Of a DNA stretch of 64,000 nt, positions 34,960-47,050 are shown in pieces. This DNA is from Camellia lanceoleosa. Taxonomy: Eukaryota > Streptophyta > Magnoliopsida > Ericales > Theaceae. The notes under the pieces are model-generated. The model was given only the letters and a program-made list of their open reading frames with translations, did no database searches and had not been told where the DNA came from. Numbering within the stretch: position 1 is the stretch's first letter; each line of letters starts with the position of its first letter. The translations under genes and the position numbers were made by a program. Location: assembly GCA_025200525.1 (NCBI GenBank), contig CM045758.1, positions 7,126,580 to 7,190,579 of the forward strand. Direction: 5' to 3'.

Positions 34960-36776
34960 TATAGCGATCCCGGGTTTACCCCTTGTTGTACAGTGATCTG
35001 GACGTGTGTCCGTGGATGTTGGTAGTGGATTGTTGTCCTGTTTACGTCCTTTCATATATTGTATTTGAGTTATAGGATGTGTTGGGCAGGTTTGTTTCAG
35101 GTTGGTTGTATTCGGGAGCCAAGGGTTCCGCCGTAATTTTTGTCCTTCGCCGAAGCGAGGAGTTGGTCGCCGAGCGAGAGTTGAGTTTTAGGTTCGTGGG
35201 TCGAGCCAGAGCGGCTTCGCTGAAGCGGCGATCAAGGTCTGGCCGGACTCAACACCATGATATGATTTCGCTCGAAGGCGGTGATTCTTCGCTCGAGCGA
35301 TCTGGTTCGGTCTTCGCTCGAGCGAGCGGTTCGTCGCTCGAGCGTGCGTCTAGTTGCAGACCTGAAGGGTCGAGTTCCTGGCTCGAGCGAGCTTTTCTTC
35401 GCTCGAGCGAGCTTCTAGGATGTTGGCTCGAGCGAGATCTTTTTGGCTCGAGCTACGGTTTTCTGTGTCTGGTCGCTCGAGCGACCAAGTCTTCGCTCGA
35501 GCGAGCCTGTTTATATCAGTTCGCAGCCAGCGATCTAAACTTCACTTTTTGAAGCTTTTACTTTTTAAAACCCTAAATCTGAGAGCCTCTCTCTCTAGAC
35601 TTGCCTTCTCTCTAAGAAATCATCTCCCTAGAGGGTGAATCTTCCCTAAGTGCTTTGTTAAAAAGGTAGAGGGTGACTTGGGCTTCGATATAATCTGAAA
35701 ATATTCGGTTTTGGAGCAAGTTGGGTGTTGGGTCTTCATCTCCTTTTGAGCTCAAACTTTGAGGTAGGGATATCCTACTCCTTTTTATAGATTTTGTCTT
35801 TAAATTTTAGCATTTTGATATGTTGGTAGTTGTTGTGAAATTTTGGGAAACTTTGGGCCATTGTGTAATTTTACAAAAGTTGGGGTTTTGTCTATAATAA
35901 ACCTAGAAGCATGTTTGGTATAGAAACATGGAATTAATGTTGGAACATTAGTGAAATTGGAACCTAAGGGTTGTAATGTTAATTATGGAAATGTCCTAAT
36001 TACATGGATTTATTAATTTGAATAATTAATTGTGGAAAATGAGGAATTGAGATAGAATTGGGTCATGGGTTATGACGATGGAAAGAATACATTGATTTTA
36101 TGTATTGATATGTGATGTGTATAATTGTTATATATATGCATTGTGTTGTGTTGGAGGAGATAGGGGATGGACTCATGGTTTAGGGAAGATAGGGATGGAC
36201 CTATAACCCGGATGTTACTGGGAGGAGATAGGATGAACTCCGAGATAGAGCATGTATGCTTATCTAGAAAATATTGGCAGAGCATGTATGCTTGTCATGG
36301 AAAGTGTGAATATATCTGCTTTTGTTTATATTTGTTGAAGTGATGAAAGAATGTAAAAGAGTTGGCCATCTATCAATTGTTAGTCTTTTAGTCATTATTT
36401 ATAAGCGGTTTAGTATATTTCTCTTTGGCCGTGGCTCACCCTATATGGGAACATCATTTTCGTGTATCGTAGCATGCCACCTCCAAGGACTTAGCTTGGA
36501 AGGCTAGTGGCGGATGGACTTTTGTTTGTCTTTCCTTTTTGCAGTGTTACATGTAAATTCAAGCCTAGGGCTTAATGTGTAAATGAGCTAGCACTCTATT
36601 TTCTTGTAACCAAGTGTTAACTTGGAAAGCTGTAAGCCCTTAGGGCATTTGCTTTTGTTGTTAACATGTAATACGTTTTGTAATAGAACCCTGTTGAATG
36701 AAAGAACGTGGATCTTTTATATATCTTAGCATGTCAATATTGTTGGGTTAAATGTCATTATTTCCAGGGCGTTACA
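34960..36776 (+). repeat. 5' LTR of the Tekay element (1,817 bp)
   Basis: It starts TATAGCGATCCCGGG and ends CAGGGCGTTACA. The block 35146-35510 carries nine GCTCGAGC palindromes in TTCGCTCGAGCGA contexts. Later parts share the GGAGATAGGGGATGGACTC units of the solo LTR at 13168. No TATA box was assigned with certainty. Confidence 0.93.
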
Positions 36777-36779
36777 ACT

Positions 36780-36791
36780 TGGTATCAGAGC
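36780..36791 (+). promoter_or_regulatory. Primer-binding site, initiator Met tRNA type
   Basis: TGGTATCAGAGC lies three bases after the 5' LTR. It is complementary to the 3' end of plant initiator methionine tRNA and is the standard minus-strand primer site of this group. Confidence 0.93.
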
Positions 36792-37179
36792 GTACCGGGT
36801 TCGAATACTTTGGGTACGTGGGAAGTGATTAGGATCACAATGGGTTTGTCTCGCTTGATAGAGACTTAGGTGTACTGTTATATGTTTATGTGATAACATG
36901 CTTATGTGATTATATGGGTATGGGATTTAGTTTCTAGGATGTTGATTGGGCCTTTGGGTTTCTGGGAGTCTTGTTGGAAAGGCACTTGATCAATGCTGTT
37001 TCTAACCGGTACTCTAGTAACGCCTTGGGACTATCATCATCCGGAAATGAAATTCGTAAGTGCTATATGTGTTTATGTGCTTACGTGGAATGAATTACAG
37101 TTATCCATGCATTAGGACGTGAGTGTTTAGTTTTGGCACGTTTATAAATGTGCTAACGTTCTGTGTTACCTTTATTAGG

Positions 37180-38220
37180 ATGTCAGGACGAGCAAGAGGT
37201 GGTAGGCGTGGTAGGCCTAGGAGGCAGGAAGTGCCATTACCGGATGAGGTTCCGACAGTTCAGGAAGGGGTTGGTCAGGCCAATGTGGCCGAGCCAGTGG
37301 GTCAGCAGGCCATGGGTGCCTTGGCCCGAGAGATAGCAGGGGCCTTAGGTATTCTCAGAGCAGGAAATCAGGCAACAGAGGCAGGACCTTCTTTCTTGAA
37401 GAGGGAGTTCTTCCGGTCTAACCCGGAGGAGTTTGTTGGGGATCCTAAGGAGCCATTGAAGGCGCATTTAGTGGCTAGAACAGATGAGTAAAACGTTCGA
37501 AATGCTAGGCATTGAGGATGGAGCATTGAAAGTGACCTTGGCATCCTTCCAGCTGAAGGGAGATGCGGGTCAATGGTGGAAGTATGAGAAAGTTCGTGCG
37601 GGTGGTACTTGGGTGGCGTTTGTGAATGCTTTCCAGGAGAGGTTTTTATCCGCAGTGGCTAGGGAGAGACTAAGGGATCGGTTGCCAAGCTTAAGCGTGA
37701 GGGTTTGTCCGTGGCCGAGTTTGAGGCTACATTTACTAGCTTGTCCAGTTTGCACTGAACCGTGGCGACAGAGGAGCGCTGTTACTCTGAAGTTTGAGCG
37801 GAAGTTGAGGTGGGACCTCAAGTTGAAAGTTGGTGGACCTTACATTCGAGAGTACAGCATTTGGTGGATCTTGCGGCTCATATGGAGCCGATGATGCAGG
37901 AGGAGAAGAGGAGAAACATGGGGGCTCCAAGAGGGGCCAAGAGGGACAGGTGATGGCAGGAGGCAGAGGGTTATAACCTCGGCCCCAGTGGTGGTTTGGC
38001 CAGTCGACTTTCCCAAGACTGAAAGTGCAGTTCCGGGAGGGTCGAGGAGAGTTCACTGTTTGCTTCAAGTGTGGCCACCGTCACAAGGCTTCTGCTTGCC
38101 CACCTGGGCGGGGTCGAGAGCCGCTTCGTCACCAGACCACAGAGTCGAGTTCGGGCAGGGGCACCAGATCGTGTTACCAGGGGCAGCTGCACATGAAGAG
38201 GTATTGCCCACGGTTGAGTG
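37180..38220 (+). pseudogene. gag: gag of the Tekay element, frameshifted
   Basis: The start ATG at 37180 gives MSGRARGGRRGRPRR, then a capsid-like part across a frame change (LKGDAGQWW, WVAFVNAFQERFL) at about 37490-37660. The nucleocapsid region has a zinc-knuckle remnant (CFKCGHRHKASAC) that lacks residues expected between Cys and His. A second partial knuckle (CYQGQLHMKRYC) lacks one Cys. The frame breaks several times over 37670-38020. Gag would coat the RNA; this copy cannot do so as read. Confidence 0.82.
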
Positions 38221-38340
38221 CCACTTCAGGAGCGTCTGGTTCTAGACAGACGCAGGATTTCACCACCACGGTCAGGCAGCCTCGAGGGCCAATCCGGGCT
38301 TGCTGTCCCCAACAAGATAACAATTCTATGCTCCGAGAGG

Positions 38341-38570
38341 CGAGCAGTAGATCGAGGCCTCAGTATGCTGCGTATGTCGTTATCACAGACCTAGTACCGG
38401 CTCCATCAAGAGTGAGAGGTACCTTTTTGTTTTGCAATTCGGTTGCTAGAGTGTTGATTGACACGTGCATCTCATTCTTTTATATCTCACGATTTGCATC
38501 TGTGTTGAACCGAGTTAGCACTTTTAGCATCTCCTATTTGCGTTGTGTCACCTATTGGGGGTGAGTTAAT
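38341..38570 (+). pseudogene. Protease region of the Tekay element
   Basis: ARVLIDTC stands where retroviral-type aspartic proteases have LIDTG, so the DTG motif is altered to DTC. It is preceded by VRGTFLFCNS. It follows gag with a frame change. The enzyme would process the polyprotein. Confidence 0.65.
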
Positions 38571-39070
38571 TTTGAGGCACGGATGTAGAGGTCGTGATAT
38601 AGAGGTCGATTTATCATCGACTTCCTTTTCCATTTGTAGTTATGCCCATGAAGGGCTTTGATGTTATTTTGGGTATGGATCGTTATCGTCATATCGGCGG
38701 TTATTGATTGCTACCGCCAGAGGGTTACCCGCTGTATGCTGAACGGGAGTTTTTCCACTTTTTAGGAGACCGGTTGGTAGTATTGTGCCATTGGGGTGCG
38801 GTCATGGCGGAATGAGCTTAGTAGTTTACTTGCTAGTTTTGAGAATGGTGAGTGTGATGAGACCCATTGAGTTGCCGAGGGTAGTTTGTGAATACCGGAT
38901 GTCTTTCCCGAGGATCTTATTAATTTGCCACCCCACCGAGAGACGAGTTCTCTATTGATTTAGTGCAAGACGGCGCCGATTTCTATGGCACCTTATCGCT
39001 TTTGCACCGCAGAGTTGATTGAGTTGAAAGTTCACCTCAAGAATTGCTAGATAAGGGCTTCGTTAAGCCT
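38571..39070 (+). pseudogene. Degenerate linker from protease to reverse transcriptase
   Basis: Short stretches resemble the connection between protease and reverse transcriptase (GFDVILGMDR near 38659, DLPPHRE-type words near 38930), but no frame stays open for more than a few dozen codons. Several small losses are needed to explain it. Confidence 0.55.
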
Positions 39071-40200
39071 AGTGTATCGCCGGGGAGCACCCCTCTTTGC
39101 TAAAAAGAAAGACGGTGCCTTGAGATTGTGTATCGATTACCGGAAGTTGAATCAGGCTACAGTTAAGAATAAATACCCTATGCCCCGTATAGATGACTTG
39201 TTTGACCAGTTGAAGGGTTCCCGTTGTTTCTCTAAGATAGACTTGAGATCGGGTTACCACCAGTTGAGGGTCAGAGAGGAGGATATTCCGAAGACGGCAT
39301 TCCGTACGCGGTATGGCCATTATGAGTTTCTGGTGATGCCATTTGGGCTTACCAACGCTACGCGCCTTTTATGGACTTAATGAACCGGATCTTCCGGGAA
39401 TTCTTGGATCGTTTTGTGGTCGTTTTTGTGGATGATATTCTTATCTATTCACCCTCAGAGCAAGAGCACGAGGAACACTTGAGAGTGGTGCTTGAATTGC
39501 TTAGAGCCCATAGGTGTATGCCAAGTTTGGGAAGTCGAGTTCGGCTAAGATAGGTCAGGTTCTTAGGCCATGTAGTTTCTGGGGAAGGGGTGTCTGTTGA
39601 TACATCCAAGATTGAGGCAGTGCAAGACGGGGCACAGCCTAAGAATGTGTTTGAGATTCGCAGTTTTCTGGGATTAGCGGGGTACTACCGTCGGTTTGTT
39701 AAAGATTTCTCCGTGTTAGCTTCATTGTTGACTAGGTTGACTCGCCAGGAGTCAAATTTGTATGGGGTGAGACTTGTGAAAAGTCGTTTGTGAATTGAAG
39801 GTTAGATTGACCACCGCTCGATCTTGATTATCCCGAGAGAGGGTTGGGTTATGCGCCTATTGTGATGCCTCACGAGAGGGTTTGGGTTGTGTGTTAATGC
39901 AAGAGGGGAAAGTAGTAGCCTATGGCTCACGCCGCTTAAAATACACGAGAAGAATTACCCTACACACGACCTAGAGTTGGCGGTGTGATCTTTGCCTTGA
40001 AAACTGGAGGCACTACCTTTATGGTGAGAGATTCGAGGTGTTCTCGGATCATAAAGTCTGAAGTATCTGTTCACGTAAAGACTTGAACTTGAGGCGAGAA
40101 GGTGGATGGAGTTTATAGAAGATTACGACTTCGAGTTGCATTATCACCTGTGAAGGCCAATGTTGTGGCCGATGCTCTTAGTAGGAAATCCATTAGTGAT
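39071..40200 (+). pseudogene. Reverse transcriptase and RNase H of the Tekay element
   Basis: [27 protein letters not shown] and [12 protein letters not shown] appear in order. They are followed after a frame change by [10 protein letters not shown], which holds the catalytic Asp pair (about 39422-39450). A thumb/connection part ([18 protein letters not shown]) lies at about 39656-39710. The RNase H part (39790-40200) is badly broken, with remnants such as VVADALSRK near 40150-40190. The enzyme would copy RNA to DNA. Frame breaks make it inactive as read. Confidence 0.88.
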
Positions 40201-40573
40201 GTAGCTTGTGTAGCCATCCCGAGAGTGGGAGATGTTGGGGGCACTTGGCGAGTTTGACTTGCTTCGGCGAATCCGTTGAGATCTGGGCCTTGTTTTTCGT
40301 GGGTTGCGCAGCCTACACTTGTGACTCGAGTGTTAGAGGCACGTAGAGGTGATCTTGAGGTAGAATCCTCGAGAGAGGATCTCCAATGGGAAGGTTGAGA
40401 AGGGTTTGACGGTGTATCCCGACCGAGTGTGAGATACCGAGACCGTTTGTTTGTACCGAGGCTCGCCGAGAGGAGGTACTCGAGAGTTTCATCATTCACG
40501 CCTGCGTGCATCCGGAGGTACTAAGATGTATCGGGATTTGGGTCGCCGGTTTTGGTGGCGGGTATGAAGAGAG
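40201..40573 (+). pseudogene. Start of the integrase, broken
   Basis: This stretch links RNase H with the integrase. A zinc-finger remnant (HHSRLRASG-like) is expected near 40485-40520 and is only partly legible. Opposite-strand frames over it are shadows. Confidence 0.5.
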
Positions 40574-41727
40574 ATGTGGCGATCTTGGTCTAAGTGCCTT
40601 ACTTGTCAGCAAGTGAAGGCCGAGCATCAAAGGCCAGCGGGTTTGTTACAACCCTTGCCTATTGCCGAGTGGAAGTGGGAGCATGTCACCATGGACTTCG
40701 TTGTAGGTCTTCCGAAGACTCAGCGGGGTAGTGATACTATTTGGGTGGTTGTAGACCGGTTGACCAAGTCGGCGCATTTCATTCCAATGCGCGTGAGAGA
40801 TTCAGTAGATCATCTTGCCGACTTGTATGTTCGGGACATAGTGAGATTGCACGGGGTCCCAGTGACGATCGTCTCAGATAGAGATCCTCGTTTTACTGCT
40901 AGGTTGTGGCAGAGTTTGCAGAGTGCTTTAGGTACTAAGTTGACCTTTAGTACAGCTTATCATCCTCAGACTGATGGGCAGTCCGAGCGTACCATTCAGA
41001 TCCTTGAGGATATGCTTCGGGGTTGTGTCCTTGATTTCAGTGGGACATGGGAGGCACTTCACCGGTGGAGTTTGCCTACACAATAGCTTTTCCTAGTATC
41101 GGTATGGCACCATTTGAGGCCTTGTATGGCCGACCTTGTAGGTCTCCAGTTTGTTGGGCCGAGGTGGGTGACACACCTTTGTTGGGTCCGGAGTTGGTTA
41201 GGGAGACGACGGAGAAAGTTGAGCTTATCCGTAGGAGGCTTGTTACAGCCCAGAGTCGTCAGAAGTCCTATGCTGACCGTAGGAGGAGACCGTTAGAGTT
41301 TGAGGTGGGTGATCACGTCTTTCTGAAGATATCACCTAGGCGGGGTTTGTTGAGATTTGGGAAGAGGGAAGTTGTCCCTCGGTTTATTGGTCCTTTTGAG
41401 GTCCTTGAGCGGATTGGCGAGGTTGCTTATCGTTTAGCTTTGCCGCCACAGTTGGCCGGAGTTCATGACGTGTTTCATGTAAGTATGCTTCGGAAGTATG
41501 AGCCGGATCCATCACACGTGTTGGATTGGACCGACTTAGAGGTAGATGAGGATGCCTCGTATGAGGAGAGGCCGGTTCAGGTCTTGGATAGGCGGGATCA
41601 AGTCCTGCGTGGTAAGACCATCCCTTTGGTTAAGGTTTTGTGGAAACATCACGGAGTGGAGGAGGCCACTTGGGAACGTGAGTTGGGAGTCCGTGAGAAA
41701 TATCCGGACTTATTTGTTGATGTGTAA
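40574..41727 (+). pseudogene. Integrase with C-terminal chromodomain, one frameshift
   Basis: CLTCQQVKAEH is the CC half of the HHCC finger. Catalytic residues are in MDFVVGLPK (Asp), VSDRDPRF (Asp) and DGQSERTIQILEDML (Glu). One frame change near 41060 separates this from the C-terminal half (GMAPFEALYGRPCRSP, then VGDHVFLKISP). The last part, VKVLWKHHGVEEATWERE, is a chromodomain, which marks the chromovirus branch. Stop at 41725-41727. It is the best-preserved part of the element. Confidence 0.9.
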
Positions 41728-42123
41728 TCAAGTGTTGCGATTTTGTAATTGTAATGAACTTTAAGAACATTTGAAATGTCTTAAGTTGTAAAACATGGTG
41801 TATGTTTTGGTTAATGTAAATGTTGTAGAACTTGCCTTGTTATGGGAGTTGATTATAATATTGCATATGTTGGCTATATTATAGAAATAAAATTGTATCA
41901 TGATTATTGCTTATGATATAAATTGTAAACCATATATGTGGGAAATGGTTGAAATGGAAAGAAATTGCATGTTGAAAGGTACATGTTGAGAAATGCCTCT
42001 TAATAGGAGATGGATGACCGGTAATGGGTCGAATTGTTAAATGTTGTGTTATAACATTGTTTAAAATGGAGAAAAAAGGCTTGCTTTTCAAAAACTTGTT
42101 TTAATTTCGGGGACGAAATTCTT

Positions 42124-42136
42124 TAAGGGGGGGAGG
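42124..42136 (+). promoter_or_regulatory. Polypurine tract of the Tekay element
   Basis: AAGGGGGGGAGG lies directly before the 3' LTR, downstream of the GGGGACGAAATTC block common in this group. It primes plus-strand DNA synthesis. Confidence 0.9.
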
Positions 42137-42137
42137 T

Positions 42138-43921
42138 TATAGCGATCCCGGGTTTACCCCTTGTTGTACAGTGATCCGGACGTGTGTCCGTGGATGTTGG
42201 TAGTGGATTGTTGTCCTGTTTACGTCCTTTCATATATTGTATTTGAGTTATAGGATGTGTTGGGCAGGTTTGTTTCAGGTTGGTTGTATTCGGAGCCAAG
42301 GGTTGCCGCCTGCATTTTTGTCCTTCGCCGAGCGAGGAGTTGGTCGCCGAGCGAGAGTTGAGTTTTGTGTCGGTGGGTCGAGCGAGCGGCTTCGCTGAGC
42401 GAGCTAGCGTCTGGCTGGACTCAACACCATGATTTCGCTCGGCGAAGCCGATTCTTCGCCGAGCGATCTGTTCGATCTTCGCCGGCGAAGCGGTTCGCCG
42501 CCGAGCGTCGTCTAGTTGCGAACTGAAGGGTCGAGTTCCCTGCTCGGCGAGCTTTTCTTCGCCGAGCGAGCTTCTAGGATGTTGGCTCGAGCGAGATCTT
42601 TTGGCTCGAGCTACGGTTTCGTATGCAGTCGCCGGCGACCAAGTCTTCGCCGAGCGAGCCTGTTTATATCGATTCATGCCAAATGATCTAAACTTCACTT
42701 TTTGAAGCTTTTACTTTTAAAACCCTAAATCGAGAGCCTCTCTCTAGACTTGCCTTCTCTAAGAAATCATCTCCTAGAGGGTGAATCTTCCCTAAGTGCT
42801 TTGTTAAAAAGGTAGAGGGTGACTTGGGCTTCGATATAATCCGAACATATTCGGTTTTGGAGCAAGTTGGGTGTTGGGTCTTCATCTCCTTTTGAGCTCA
42901 AACTTTGAGGTAGGGATATCCTACTCCTTTTTATAGATTTTGTCTTTAAATTTTAGCATTTTGATATGTTGGTAGTTGTTGTGAAATTTTGGGAAACTTT
43001 GGGCCATTGTGTAATTTTACAAAAGTTGGGGTTTTGTCTATAATAAACCTAGAAGCATGTTTGGTATAGAAACATGGAATTAATGTTGGAACATTAGTGA
43101 AATTGGAACCTAAGGGTTGTAATGTTAATTATGGAAATGTCCTAATTACATGGATTTATTAATTTGAATAATTAATTGTGGAAAATGAGGAATTGAGATA
43201 GAATTGGGTCATGGGTTATGACGATGGAAAGAATACATTGATTTTATGTATTGATATGTGATGTGTATAATTGTTATATATATGCATTGTGTTGTGTTGG
43301 AGGAGATAGGGGGTGGACTCATGGTTTAGGGAAGATAGGGATGGACCTCTAAACCGGATGTTACCTGGAGGAGATAGGGATGAACTCAGTAGATAGAGCA
43401 TGTATGCTTATCTAGAAAATATTGGCGAGCATGTATGCTTGTCATGGAAAGTGTGAATATATCTGTTTTGTTTATATTTGTTGAAGTGATGAAAGAATGT
43501 AAAAGAGTTGGCCATCTATCAATTGTTAGTCTTTTAGTCATTATTTATAACCTGGTTTAGTATATTTCTCTTGGCCGTGGCTCACCCTATATGGGAACAT
43601 CATTTTCGTGTATCGTAGCATGCCACCTCCAAGGACTTAGCTTGGAAGGCTAGTGGCGGATGGTCTTTTGTTTGTCTTTCCTTTTTGCAGTGTTACATGT
43701 AAATTCAAGCCTAGGGCTTAATGTGTAAATGAGCTAGCACTCTATTTTCTTGTAACCAAGTGTTAACTTGAAAGTCAGAAGCCCTTAGGGCATTTGCTTT
43801 TGTTGTTAACATGTAATACGTTTTGTAATAGAACCCTGTTGAATGAAAGAACGTGGATCTTTTATATATCTTAGCATGTCAATATTGTTGGGTTAAATGT
43901 CATTATTTCCAGGGCGTTACA
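42138..43921 (+). repeat. 3' LTR of the Tekay element (1,784 bp)
   Basis: It is nearly identical to the 5' LTR outside the GC-rich block. In 42320-42665, however, only two of the nine GCTCGAGC palindromes of the 5' copy survive, and most others read GCCGAGC or GCCGGC. Other differences are 1-3-base gaps at CCGG, CTGG and CAG contexts. A minus-strand frame of 191 codons over the GC-rich block is an artefact. Confidence 0.93.
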
Positions 43922-44671
43922 GCCACGGAAGTGAAAAGGTACTTACAAGGTTGTTGCTGCGATCAGTGCGGCTATCAGTAGCTAAACCACATTTGAATCG
44001 AATAGAGGGCTCAACAATGCTTCTATTGGATGAGCAATTGAGCAACCCTCTATGACTATGATCATCATTGGGCTCAATTATTTGTATGGTAAAACCCCTT
44101 GAGCCGTTGGACAACCCCCCAGGACTATGATTATCATTGTGCTTGATTTTTTCTTCGGTCAAACCCCTTGAGCCGTTATCATCATTGGGCTCGATCATTT
44201 GCATGGTAAAATCCCTTGAGCCGTTGGACAACCCTCTATGACTATAATCATCATTGGGCTTGATTATTTGCATGGTCAAACCCCTTGAGCCATTGGACAA
44301 CCCTCTTTGACTATAATCATCAGTGTGCTTGATTTTGTGTTTGGTTAAATCCCAGGATATCATAGCTCTAGGTTCCCAATGGATCCCAAGAAAACTTAAA
44401 TAAGATAGGTCATAAGAGATATCCATAGCCACAGAACCACCAGAGTTCAAAGGAAGAAATACTCTTAAAGCCTGCAATTACATTGAAGTGCAAGTCCCTC
44501 AGTTTGTAAAAGCACATACTATAATATGAGAAACAACAAACATGAAAATGATGGAAAGCATAGCAAATACGCACACTGTCTAATTTGTTTTCAATTTTTC
44601 CACTGTTTCTAAGACTGTTTAATTTGACAGAAAATGTTTTTATTTGAAACAATTTTTTTTCATGTTTTATA

Positions 44672-45770
44672 GGTAAAACTTTATCAATCTTATTAATTTC
44701 CGGTGCTTGGCTGATACCTTAAACAAATTCAAGGAAAAAAAAAAAACTCAAATAATTGGCTAAAAAATAGAAAAAAAAATAAATTTCAAAGAGAACTTCC
44801 CGAGAACCTGTAAAGCCAAAAACATTAAGTAAATTACAGTTACCTCCCCTAAGATTTCTGACAATTACAAGGTCCTCCCCTATAGTTTCAATAATTACAG
44901 AAATCTCTCTTACTTTTTTGACATTGTCAAGATTCTTACCTACATATTAAATTATCATTTTATTTCTCACAATTTTTTTTTTTTTTTTGTATTTCCTTGA
45001 CTTTGTATTTTTTTTTCCCACTATAAGTTTTTGAACTTTTATAAGTTAAAAAAAATATTAAAAAAAAAAATCAACAATTAATGAAATTAAGAAAGAATAT
45101 GTATGTTTCTTATTTGAATTAATTTTGAGATTTAATTTGATAAAAATAATTTAAATGAAAGAAACAAAGATGGAGATATAGATTTTAGATGTAATAAAGA
45201 ACAAATTATTTGAGTATTTTATTATTTTCAAATAATTGATTTCTTCAAGTACAATTCTATTTTAATTAGATGTAAGAAATGAAAATTTTAAGTAGTTATT
45301 ATTCTTAAATAATTTATTTATCTTTCATTCCCTATCATCTAATTTTAATTTACAGTATTGTGATTAGATATTTTTTTACTTTTATATTTATTTTTAAAAA
45401 ATTTATTATCAAGAAGAGAAATATTGCCTCATTTTTTTTTAATATCCACTAGAATTTGAAAAATTCAAAGATGAAAATTAAAATTTGAGAATAATATAGG
45501 ATTGTGAAAAGATAAAAATGATATTTTTAAAAAACATTTATTAGGTAACATTTGGTAATTTTTATTAGTCAATTTTTTTATTATAAATATGAAATGTTAT
45601 TATGTTTATTTTTCTTTAAAAAACACTTAATACACAAATATGTTTACAAAATTTTTTTTTTTTTTTTTCATATTTCATAAGTTGCTATGATATTGAGTGA
45701 TGGTAGCCAACATTGATAAAAGAGAAAAAATGATGAAAAAATTGAGAAAAAAAGCATAGAGAAGTGAACA

Positions 45771-45818
<48 letters not shown>

Positions 45819-46499
45819 CAATTATATGGCATTGCTATTAGCTATAGTGACACTATGAAAAAATGAATGAGGGAATAAATAGAAAGAAAAATAAAAAAAT
45901 AAGATGGAAAGAGAGGAATAATTTCTTAAATATGTATTTTTCATACGAAAAAAAAAAATCAAATATCTATATGTATTTTTAAATTTTTATTCAAACTCTA
46001 ATTTCTCAAAGTAGTTATTCATAAAATTGGTGGTCTTTTTAAAAATTAAAACTTCTTTTTTATATTTTGTTTTGTAATTTTCAAATAAAGGATTGTATTT
46101 AATCTAGTATAAGGTTTGATAGTGATCAATTTATTAACTTTTTTTTTTTTTTAAGATAAGGTAATGTTTGGTTTATATATATATATATATATTTAAAATA
46201 TTGTATAGAATTTAATAATTTTGTTCAACATTATTAAAATAATGTGTGGATCTTTATTATTTTTTTTGTAAAATCTCAAGGAAAGTGAGTAAAATTTACT
46301 ATTTGAATATATAAGGATAATCTTATAATTTTTTACTTAGAATACATAATATCAGCATGACGTCAGCATATTATGTTAAATAAATAAAAGATTAACAGTA
46401 GAAAAATCTTACTAATAGTTTTAAAAGTAAATAAGATTTTTATAATTATTGAAACTATAAGAGAAATCTCTGTAATTGTCAATTAGAAAGCTCAGGGCC
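44672..46499 (-). other. Intron of copy B, AT-rich
   Basis: Matched in reverse complement by about 29340-31110 of copy A. It contains A/T homopolymers, an AAT microsatellite (about 45769-45818) and a TA run near 46175-46190. No coding content. Confidence 0.6.
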
Positions 46500-46560
46500 A
46501 GAAACATTTTATTTCAATTGAAAAGTATCATAAATTCAATCCTATTAAACAAAAAATAAA

Positions 46561-46847
46561 GTATGTTTGGTTTGTGTTTGAGAGATGTGTTTTAGAGATA
46601 AAAAGTACGAAAACATGTTTGGTTTGGTTTTTTTCAAAAGATGTTTTGGAAAATGATTTTGAGAGAGAGTTTTGGAAAAAGTGATTGATTTGATATGTGT
46701 GAGAGAGAGATTTGTTTGGAAAACTTGTTTGGTTTACAAGTTTTGGGAAATTTTTTTGGAAAAATTTGTTTGATTTGATTACTTTTGAAAACTTATTTGT
46801 AGAGAAAATTTTCCAAAATTTTTTCAGAAAATCAAACCAAACGAACC
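46561..46847. mobile_element. MITE-like insertion (about 287 bp) in copy B
   Basis: The matching site of copy A (about 29263-29283) lacks it. Ends are GTATGTTTGGTTTG and, reverse-complemented, GGTTCGTTTGGTTTG. The inside is rich in TTTTGGAAAA and GAGAGAG words. The target is an A-run, so the duplication cannot be read. A 141-codon minus frame across it is a shadow. Confidence 0.7.
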
Positions 46848-47050
46848 CAAAAAATTCTGTGTAACGCAACAAAATCCTAGTAGATGTAGATGTGCACATT
46901 TTATTGAATACTTGATGGACAAGAAAAATACAAGTCACGCTTGCACCTTCCAATTGTACTGAAGCTCAAGAAAATCGGGTTCAGTTCAGTGAGTGTGAGA
47001 TTCATAAATATGCATGTAGATCTCAGAGTAATTATAATATATTATACTAA

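Larger units (their letters stand above)
34960..43921 (+). mobile_element. Complete Ty3/gypsy chromovirus (Tekay type), 8,962 bp, duplication GCCAC
   Basis: LTRs are at 34960-36776 and 42138-43921. The primer site and polypurine tract are in place, and the duplication GCCAC lies at 34955-34959 and 43922-43926. The domain order gag, protease, reverse transcriptase, RNase H, integrase, chromodomain is that of a plant chromovirus. LTR ends are TATAGCG...CGTTACA, the first dinucleotide differing from the usual TG. Coding frames are broken in many places. It sits in exon 2 of ACD6-like copy B, so it is younger than the inverted duplication. It is an ordinary retrotransposon and lacks an envelope-type gene. 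Confidence 0.95.

Noticed and set aside
35079..35552. A 157-codon plus-strand frame rich in Ser, Leu, Glu and Arg
   Set aside because: It translates the GCTCGAGCGA repeats of the 5' LTR and is not conserved in the 3' LTR.
42123..42698. A 191-codon minus-strand frame
   Set aside because: It lies wholly in the 3' LTR over the palindromic GC-rich repeats, and the matching 5' LTR has no such frame.
34960..43921. Endogenous pararetrovirus (caulimovirus-type) origin of the gag-pol
   Set aside because: Two LTRs, an integrase and a chromodomain are present and no movement protein is seen, so it is a Ty3/gypsy retrotransposon.
46528..46953. A 141-codon minus-strand frame
   Set aside because: It reads through the MITE-like insertion and intron of copy B; copy A has no such frame.
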